From Agapanthus africanus (lineage: Eukaryota; Streptophyta; Magnoliopsida; Asparagales; Amaryllidaceae), in the NCBI GenBank assembly GCA_030015575.1, contig JASDDO010000001.1:324789595-324853594 (forward strand): DNA of 64,000 nucleotides, written 5' to 3'. Positions 55,782 through 64,000 of this stretch are shown here, piece after piece (position 1 is the stretch's first letter; the number at the start of each line of letters is the position of its first letter). A model generated the notes under the pieces. That model saw nothing but the letters and a program-made list of their open reading frames with translations, was not told the origin of the DNA and did no database searches. A program made the translations under genes and the position numbers.

Positions 55782-57987
55782 TGTTGCGCCACGGCAGCGC
55801 CCCGGCTGTCTATCCGAGGCCAAAATGCGGAATCAAAATTTTCTTAACTTTAAACTGGCGCTACCGCGGACAATATACCCGGATCGTAACGATTAACCGA
55901 TACTAGCAAACAAGAGAAAGGGTGAGAGATATACCGAGTGATCCGAGTCCTCCGGTCTTCTCGTCATCGTCCCGATCTCCCGCGGAAACTCCTGTCGTCG
56001 CCTCGTTGCCGGAAGGGCACCACATCGTCTGCATCTTTTACGGGCTCCCACCTCAATACCGAGGCAACTCGGGCACGAAGCTGGCAAGTCGACGTGCCCA
56101 AGGTTTGCTGTAGAATGTAGTGTAGAACGCGCTTTGTCTCAATGGGGTTTGTAGTTGCCTTGATAGAGGAATGGAGTTAAGGAACAATGGTGCTTTCATT
56201 TTTCCCAAAACAAGAAGAATGAGATGAAGAAATATGTGCCACACCAAAATGGAAATTTCTCTCATCCTTCTCTCAAAAGTGGCCGGCCATCCAAGCTAGG
56301 AAATGGTGGAGGGAAAAACATAACATATGAGGGAGGTGAGTGTAGGATAAAGCAAGAGGTGACCACATCCAAACATCATGATAACAAAGTCATATCATCT
56401 TTCATTTCATTTCTAATCTTGATAAAGCAAGAAATGATGATGGAAAAGAATGGTATCTAAAGATGCTATCATAATCAATCCATATGCAAGAAACCCCTCC
56501 ATAAAATGTTATTTGCAAACTTGCAAATAACACCCTCCATCGGAAAAGCCCGGCCGGGAAAGAACAAAGGAAAACCGGCCGGAACGGAATGCAAACTGGC
56601 AACTCCAGAAAACTGGTCCCGTAATAAATTACAGGAAAACCCCGAAACTGTGCATACACACCCGCATCTGTATTCCGACCGGATACAAATGCAATGAGAC
56701 AAAATCTATACTGTACTAAACTAGGATCCGGCTTAAACCAAAGCCGGCTAGTAATATCCGTCCGACCCTGATCCGTGCAATACCGCACGTATCAGATCGA
56801 ACCCTGCCATATAACCATACGGCCATTAGTACAAACCGTCCGATCCTGATCCGTGCAATACCGCACGTATCTGATCAGACCCTGCCATATCTCCATACGG
56901 CCTCTACAGCGTTTCGCCCGAAAACTTGAGTAACTGAAAGTGTGGTGGACTCTAAAGACTCGTCAATACTATGGTTGTGGATTTAACCACTAGCACGTCA
57001 GAGGTATAAGCCAATACGTGACGGGCCACCAGCTATTGACCAAAAGGGACGTCGATGAGCGAACTCATCCTGACACCCTACTGAGCCTGTCAGTGACAAT
57101 ATCCGTACAGTCCGGTCTGTTCGTCTATGAGCATCGCATGGCGGGCCTAGGGGGTTGGTAAAAGTCAGACCCCCAAAGGCGGTACAAGTCGTGTCGGAGT
57201 GAAGCCCAGAACACCCTGAGATACTACTGGAATACCTACCAGTAAATCTCCTGCCTCGGCTGAGGGCTTTGTGTAATGGCTCTCCTAGACACAGCGCGAC
57301 CTCACCCCCAATACCGGGAGAGACGAACCCCTGCAGATCCGCTCACTGCCTCCATGTGGCTCGGGACTGTACCCAACTAAAACCTGTTTGCACGACTCCT
57401 TTGAGCCGTGGTAGGGTAGTAATCAAAGCACAGTGGGAACTCACACGAGACAAATGACGATCTCAGGTCGATGAACTAACCTGTACACATGTCACCTGGG
57501 AACTGCTATCTGACGTATGGTATAATCCCAACTAGCAGGTTCCCGGCGAGTCCTGTCCGGTGTACTCATAACCCAATGAGCACCTGTATACATCTTAGGT
57601 GAACCAACTGACACCAGTGGCTTGTGAGACCGGCCACCGCCCCTCGTCGGGGTCTCGACTGTATACACTAGTCTACTCTGGAGAATCGATGCCCTGTCTC
57701 GAAACTCCAACGACTAGGGACCATTTAAGGATGTGCTTATAGACCACCAGCTCTCACGCATATGATCGCCATCATACTGCTGGCAGTCAAGCAAGAATCC
57801 TAGGGGCTCTATCAGCGTGTAATAGCGACCTGTAAGGTCACCTGAAGCAGTACACGATGATAAAGGTAAACCAGATAGCATACTATCATCTCGAGTAAGA
57901 CTGTCCTACCGGGATAGGTCCTCCCTCAATCATTGCAATCACGTGCCTGTGATCCAATAATTGACTCCGAGGGCACTATCTCCAACA
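55782..57987 (-). repeat. 3' LTR of Y'
   Basis: 2206 bp, TGTTGGAGATAGTGCCC to GTGGCGCAACA on the minus strand. The 5' copy from 63716 aligns with it closely. Confidence 0.93.
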
Positions 57988-58002
57988 ATCTCCCACTTGC
58001 AC
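57988..58002 (-). other. Polypurine tract of Y'
   Basis: GTGCAAGTGGGAGAT on the minus strand, adjoining the LTR. Confidence 0.9.
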
Positions 58003-61000
58003 TCAAGGCTAATTATTGCGATGTCGCGTACTCACAGCCCGTGTGATACCGAACACCCAACTCCTCTACTAGTCAGTCTCACAAAGCTCGTTTGCGAAAC
58101 TATTGCGTTCGAGGAATAGCCTCAGTGAGTGGATCCGCTGTGAAGTTTCTTTCTATGTTTCTCTATATCTCAAGTTCGCAGAGAAAACCATCTCCCGAAA
58201 TGAGCAATACCTGTCTTAGAGTATGTATGGATATCTGATGGGACCTAGCTCATAAATGAACTCCAAATCCAAACTTCTTAGACTGTATCGATAACTGAAC
58301 TTAATCAGTACCCAGCGCCATGCCTCCCTCAGTATTGCCTTGGACCACCTGTCCAAAATACTGCCCCTCGTCAGAAGGAGAAAATATAACTCTGACAGCC
58401 AGTCTGCCATCTATGTCACCTTGGAAGCGTGGAGTGACAACCGTCTCCTAAAAGAGGCTGTCGTTATCACATCCCTAGAACATCAACTTATGTTCTAAAA
58501 CTGCTTCCGACTGTTTCTCCAGGATTGGATTAATATCAGCTTATTGCAGCTACTGCAAGAACAACATCTGGTGTGGTACTTGACATCTCATGATTGACTC
58601 AATTGCCTAAGCAAGTGATCTGTCAATCATGCGTATCCCTCTCCCCTTTAGTCTGTATGACACCTTTAGAGAGGGTGACTCCATTACCTGCAGGTGTACT
58701 ACCGTGCCAGGAGTCGTCCATTCTAAATACTCATAGAATGCTGTCAAGGTACCCAGATTAGGAAACCACCCAAATCTAGATCTAAAACCATAGATCTAGT
58801 AACCAGAATGTCTGATATAATATCCAAGTCCTGTGTGGAGAAACCACTGTGTGACAACCAAAGTATAACCGATCGTATTATAGGAGTTTCCTTTCCTACT
58901 CTGTGTATGTCATCCAAAACCAGGACATCACACCCTACTACCTTCTTAACAGATCCATCCCTTATTCTGATGACGTCAAACCTATGACTGTCACATCAGA
59001 AATAGATGATCTATCTCCGCTATATCTGCTTTAGTCTATAGACATAAGCCTGATGTCCACCAATGCTTCCGCTGCTCCCACTTACTACGACAACCCTCTG
59101 GCAGAGTCATATAGACGTGCACTTCTAAAGCTAGTTTAGAACGACGCTATACTCATCCTCCTGCCGGGTCTCGCAGCCTGGAACAACAACAATGGCAAGT
59201 GTGGGTAAACAAGAACTTCCCTGTCACCGTCCTTGAGGCTACCGGAGTACCTCTCGGGTGCCTGAAGTTACCCACCTTATCTGCGGAGTGGCCAATGGAA
59301 TGTCAAATCAGATTGAATCTTTAGGTTCCTTATCAAATCTTCAGTAATCGTTTGCGGTTCTGGAATCGCTTCCAGTTCTACCATACTCCCACTACTGTTT
59401 TCTGAAAAATAACCATTTCTTTTTAAAATGTGGTGAGTTAAGAACAATATCACTATTGATCTTCCAGATGGTAGAAAGTCAACCCTCGTCATAGCCTGGG
59501 TCAACCCACAAACAGCCATTACAGAAACGTGCCTTGAGTTGTCCAGTGTCTGGTTTTAATCATAAGCCGGACAACTCCCCATACCTTAACATCGTTAAGA
59601 TATGAACTGTTCTATATCCAATATAGAACCATAGGCACTGATTTAAATGAACCAGATTCAAATCATGCAGCTATCTCCAGTGCATGTCAACTAAATGGAA
59701 TGAGGCCGATCAGCGTTACTCAACTTAGGAATGCTTCCAATTATGAGTAACCTGAAAGAGAAGCAATTTCTCTTTATCATTACTATCAACTGAATACCAT
59801 ACACAAGTATCTACATCTTCGATCACTTTGAAGAATCCTGATACATGCTACACCTGGTACTCTACTCTATTCAAATACCTATAACTCCTCAAAACTTAGA
59901 CCTGTGTTTCTACGAAACACATGTCTAAGAACTAGAGAAGTTAAAAGTAAACAGAATATAGTATGAGGACCGACCCCTCTGTCCTAATGGACACTGGACA
60001 ACATACAATACTCTGTATAAGTCTGCTGAGTCTAACAACTCTTTCACTGTGTGTCGTAGGTTGAAAACTGTACTTATGGTTAAGAAGAATTACACCGCTG
60101 TTTAATGCTCCTTACCTAACCATCCACTGATATAGGTAAATGTCATCGACATAATATCAAAAGGTATATCTCACTCTATGAAAATAGACGTACAGATATA
60201 TCAATTTGAAATTGGTGCACAACAGCGGATATTCAAAACCAAATATTTGCCGACCGGCAAACAGCCCAGATGATCTCCTCAAATATCACCGATTACAACG
60301 AATCCCGATATAATGAGGATGATCACCCTATTCCCAATAACCTACTCCCACTCATCATCTGTAAAACCATACAGATGTGAGAATCATACCTGGTAAATAC
60401 ATACCCTGGAGTAAGTATCTAATCGGGAAATCAGTTTTCTTTTAACAGTACACAGTTGAACTGAAACATTGAAATGTTTCGATGGGGTATCCTGGTATTC
60501 CTAGTAATGCCTCTACCATTATCCAGATTCTCAACTATAACCGTATAATTCTTTGCCACCTCTCCAAATCCCTTTATATGTCTTTAGTCATTACCTTCTG
60601 CACACCCCTTTCGGCCAATTGGTTTTCTTCCTTCCCTACCGTTCGGCACCAGCCTATGGTTTGGAAGAAGACTATCCAATAAGCATAATGGGTGTACTGT
60701 CCTAACCCTAGGAGCACTCGCAATGCGAGAGAAGGTGAAGATAAAAGACAACCGAATAAACCTTATTCCTATTTCTCCTGGATCAGAATCCATCCCCGAA
60801 CTGGAACAAGTTCCTTTCGAGTTCGTATATAACCATACGATGGAGTATCCAATAAACTGTGGATCTTCGTAGTGATACGGAGTGTCCTGGAGAAATACAA
60901 AGGTGATTTAGGATTGGAGAAGAAATACTTGGTTTGGTCGTGAATATCAGTCGCAATTTACTTTGCCCTCTTACTAATCCCTTGCTTTGTCTTAATCTTA

Positions 61001-61413
61001 ATACCTTCTGCACACCGTTTAGGCTAATTGGTTTTCTTCATTCCCTACCGGTCGGCACCAGCCTAAGGTTTGGAAGAAGACTATCCAATTTGCATAATAG
61101 GTGTACTATCTCCTAAACCAAGGAGTACTCACAACTTGAGAGAAGGTAAAAGGAAAAGACAACTGAATAGTCCTATTCGTTTTCTCCAGAACCGGAAACC
61201 ATCCTCAAATAAATTCATTCGAGTTCGTATCTAACCATACGATGGTTTTGTCCAATGGAAATGGACGTTCGTAGTAATACGGGGTGTCCTGGAGAAAAGA
61301 GTAAAAGTAGGAGTGGCAATGAGGTTTGCAACTCTGACAATCCAAAAGCCAGAGTTAAGAAGGTTCGGTCAACTTGGTCACTGAGTCATAGTCTAGGGTC
61401 GGGTCAATGGTCG
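58003..61413 (-). pseudogene. Decayed interior of Y' (former gag-pol)
   Basis: 3.4 kb between polypurine tract and leader, against about 4.4 kb for gag-pol in the coding relatives. No long ORF. Faint echoes are visible, such as SMVELEAIPEPQTITEDLI at about 59340-59400, resembling the A linker VELEEIPEPRAITESLV. The distal half matches Z (reverse complement) and the proximal half matches Y, including the two tandem ~430-bp repeats with GTTCGGCACCAGCCTA (60590-60960, 61000-61320). Shared decay across three copies argues for mobilisation in trans. Confidence 0.7.
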
Positions 61414-61446
61414 CTGCCAAAGAGAGAGAGAAAAGAAACACTCAGC
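61414..61446 (-). promoter_or_regulatory. 3' splice-site signature at end of Y' leader
   Basis: GCTGA, TTTCTTTTCTCTCTCT, TTGGCAG on the minus strand, kept although no gag follows. The equivalent in Y is 21945-21983. Confidence 0.55.
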
Positions 61447-61711
61447 GTGCACTCTAACCAAGATCAGAATGGTTATCACTTTATCTAATCTGGAAACCTC
61501 CCACTGTAACCTCAAATTCTTCCCCAAACCTGAAAGAAGAATTAGTCGGGGTCACCCGAAGAGTAAACCAACTCATCAGTGGGAATCGGGATCCAACTAT
61601 CATCGCATGATAACTTGACGGAATCCACTCAAGTCACCATACTCCAGAAGGTATGCGCATGCCTGGCAAGTTTCAGTTTCTTTAGAAACTCCCGATGTGA
61701 TGTTTTTACCC

Positions 61712-61921
61712 TAGGACTCAAGTGACCTTGACGGAGTCAACAAATCAAAGAGTCCTAGTCAAGTTCAACCCGTCATTATCTGGATTGCATTAAACCCACC
61801 CGTACGTGCCCTTGACGGAGTCAACAAGGCCGCACGACTGTCCTAATCAATCCCATTTATGCAACAAACAAGCACCACTTAGCTACCGTACACTACGCCT
61901 TGACGGAGTCAACAAACGCAG
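61712..61921 (-). promoter_or_regulatory. Triple hairpin module, Y' leader
   Basis: CTTGACGGAGTCAAC three times, identical (61727, 61811, 61899). TTGAC/GTCAA stem with a 3-nt loop. Outer stems TAGGACTC/GAGTCCTA, CGTG/CACG, and CTGCG/CGTAG with one G-U in RNA. Confidence 0.72.
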
Positions 61922-62058
61922 AACGAATACTAAATAATACCCATAAGAAATGACGGAGGGCTACGAATGGTTTTTGGCGAAAAACCTTTAACGTAATGAA
62001 CTTGATATCGTTGAAGGAACTGCATAGCCTTTTATAAAAATATAGTGACGAAAACCTT

Positions 62059-62292
62059 TGCTAAAGAGGTCACTCCCGGTGAAGGGATCTCGGCTCTTTC
62101 CCCGTAGAATGAGGTGCAGGATATTCCAACTGAATACCACGATGCAAAGCAAAAGTAATCGGCTATAGTGAAGTTAATGCCCTGACGCAAACTTCTGTCC
62201 AAGGGGTCACTCCCGGTGAAGGGATCTCGGCCCTTGCCTCGTCGACTGAGGAGCAGGATATTCCAAATGAATACCACGATGCAAAACAAAAG
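62059..62292 (-). promoter_or_regulatory. Tandem structured domain, Y' leader
   Basis: Units 62059-62154 and 62195-62292, closely matching those of Y. Confidence 0.65.
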
Positions 62293-63461
62293 TGAACGTC
62301 CTCGCAATAACATCTTTTTGAAAAGTGTTCCAACAACATCAGAATAGGTTTGTTTATCTTGCATTGATCCGAATCAACGCAGTCCCATCAATTGATCACA
62401 CCATAAAGAACGAAAATATACTGATGTACGTATATGCCATCCGCATTCGCCACTGGGTCTCGTCATTACCCGTTAGGTTAGCTAACTAACGACAGAGCGG
62501 GGACTGGACTAGCGCGGATGTAAAACATATACAACATCTACTAATATATATACCAATATATTATATTCGCTCAAGGCGTGATAAAATGCAACATCACAGA
62601 AATGTACAGCATCACAGAACAATACAGATATCTGGAAGCCTCGGGTTTCACAGAGCCGCTGCTGAAACCCGACGTTCCGCTGGTCGTGTGGATAGCCTGT
62701 GCAATGAAATCCTAGATCCCTACGGGCGCGGCAAGTCACCCGCCAAAACCTGAAACGAGGCAGCCCCCTTCAGCTCCGTGAATGGACCACCCAGCACTTC
62801 ACGGAATCCGGTAACTTGGGCACCCCTCCTGGGTCAACCTGTACCCCCTACGAGTGCGGCGAATAGCCCGCCAATCCTAGAGTGAAGCCCCATCAGTCTC
62901 AATGCCATGAGATGCGGGCCCGTTGCCCTCTAGAACCCGGCTATCCGTGCACCCCTCCGCTGGGTAATCCTAGTACAGAAAGTAAAATATACATACAACG
63001 GGTACATCGACCGCAACCTGGCCGTGCCCCTAAAGAATAATACAAACAGGCAGTGACGGCAGTCCACATGTCGGACGCTCGCCCCGCAATATCAAATGTA
63101 CATAATACAACCACAACTGTACTAGCATTGCATCCAGGCTATCCCCCACGACCGATCCGCAACATCACAGCATAAACACAGAACATCAACGTGAAAATTA
63201 CGTTCGCAAATCCGTCTAACCGGGCTATAGCAGTTAGACAGGATTTACCGATCAAGTGATATTCACGGTCGCAGATATAATGTAAATACTGTGAAATAAT
63301 GTGTTTAAAATATCCAATCGATCAAAAATTAACAAGTGGGCCCCCAAGCAATACTGTAGCACTCACAGAAATTCTGGGCCCAAGTTTAATATTCCAAAAC
63401 CCCCAAAATCAGCCCACAAGCCCACTGGAAAATTTCGACCCATTGATCCCTCAAACCTGCG

Positions 63462-63502
63462 GCGGAACCGCGGCAACAAGGGGGGTTTTGCCGCGGTTCC
63501 GC
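63462..63502 (-). promoter_or_regulatory. GC-rich inverted repeat near PBS, Y'
   Basis: Perfect 15-bp arms GCGGAACCGCGGCAA (63462-63476) and TTGCCGCGGTTCCGC (63488-63502), 11-nt loop, about 200 nt from the PBS. Confidence 0.72.
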
Positions 63503-63703
63503 GCTATACCTGAGAGATCAATGTCTCGAATTTTCCCAGATCTCTTAGGACTTCTAGTACATCAATTTTCTACAACCTGAAAAAATTTTCGAGCCCGGAA
63601 AAAATCGACAGAAAACTGATGCATGCAAAACGCGGATTTTGGAATTTTGGTCGATCGGATAAGTAAAACAAATTAGAACAAGCTAGGCAAGGTTAATGGC
63701 GTG

Positions 63704-63715
63704 GCTCTGATACCA
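63704..63715 (-). other. Primer-binding site of Y'
   Basis: TGGTATCAGAGC on the minus strand, perfect tRNA-iMet complement. Confidence 0.95.
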
Positions 63716-64000
63716 TTTTGCGCCACGGCAGTGCCCCGACCGTTTATCCGAGGCCAAAATGCGGAATCATAATTTTCTTAACTTTAAACTGGCGCTACCG
63801 CGGACAATATACCCGGATCGTAACCATTAACCGATACTAGCAAACAAGAGAAAGGGTGAGAGATATACCGAGTGATCCGAGTCCTCCGGTCTTCTCGTCA
63901 TCGTCCCGATCTCCCGCGGAAACTCCTGTCGTCGCCTCGTTGCCGGAAGGGCACCACATCGTCTGCATCTTTTACGGGCTCCCACCTCAATACCGAGGCA
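63716..64000 (-). repeat. 5' LTR of Y' (partial, cut by window end)
   Basis: Aligns with 55782-56066; the terminal CA appears as AA on the minus strand. Confidence 0.9.

Larger units (their letters stand above)
61414..63703 (-). other. 5' leader of Y'
   Basis: 2.3 kb. Transcript order: GC inverted repeat (63502-63462), TGCTATA-loop hairpin GTCTAAC/GTTAGAC (63239-63214), CGTTAG hairpin (62491-62471), tandem domain (62292-62059), triple hairpin (61921-61712), splice acceptor. No coding frame. Confidence 0.82.
55782..64000 (-). mobile_element. Copia-derived element Y' (non-coding; right end outside window)
   Basis: Minus strand: 3' LTR 55782-57987, polypurine tract, 3.4 kb decayed interior, leader, PBS, and the first 285 bp of the 5' LTR. 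The cis signals (LTR ends, PBS with perfect match, PPT, leader hairpins) are intact while no coding frame survives. Same family as Y and Z. Confidence 0.92.

Overview
This 64-kb window is plant-type repetitive DNA made almost entirely of nested Ty1/copia LTR retrotransposons. I see no host gene, tRNA, rRNA or CRISPR array. The evidence for a plant is the copia polyprotein order (Gag with CCHC knuckle, protease, pre-integrase and integrase, RVT_2 reverse transcriptase with YVDD, RNase H), primer-binding sites complementary to initiator tRNA-Met, 2.1-2.2-kb LTRs bounded by TG...CA, and 5-bp target duplications. I cannot name the species. The absence of any other sequence class suggests a heterochromatic, perhaps pericentromeric, block (inference).

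Left stack, youngest to oldest: element B (5166-15712, complete, minus strand) sits in the gag gene of element A (to 20128, minus; its 3' LTR runs off the left edge). A sits in an LTR fragment X (20129-20738), which sits inside the interior of element Y (20739-28603, minus). Y sits inside element Z (28604-34847, plus strand). Two solo LTRs, S1 (24945-27159) and S2 (31363-33535), interrupt the LTRs of Y and Z.

Right stack: two LTR fragments in inverted orientation (34848-36058) are followed by a plus-strand LTR, X2 (36059-36813 and 49626-50523). X2 was hit by element V (36814-49625, minus), which itself carries solo LTR S3 (41346-43555). X2 was also hit by element D (50524 onward, plus). D was hit by element Y' (55782 to the right edge, minus), a second member of the Y family. 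Counted by eye, the paired LTRs differ by about 0.8% (B), 1% (A) and 2% (V), which agrees with the nesting order.

Coding state: A and V encode one continuous Gag-Pol frame broken by nonsense codons and insertions. B has a nearly intact Pol with one in-frame stop but no gag. Y, Y' and Z carry only decayed, non-coding interiors between intact LTR, PBS and PPT signals, so they look like a non-autonomous family moved in trans.

The most interesting signal is the 2-3-kb leader between the PBS and gag, present in six elements. It appears to be a modular structured RNA. In order of transcription it holds: a GC-rich inverted repeat near the PBS; a hairpin with a constant TGCTATA loop; a short CGTTAG...CTAACG hairpin (not found in D); in four elements, a tandem pair of roughly 90-nt multi-hairpin domains; three consecutive hairpins whose core is repeated within an element but changes between elements while the stems change compensatorily; in four elements a GAAA-capped hairpin; and finally, in all six, a complete 3' splice-site signature just before the gag position. 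Three leaders also carry GTAAGT at a matching upstream place. The combination suggests a removable leader intron holding structures that could separate genomic RNA from Gag-Pol mRNA. The structures are read directly; the function is inference.
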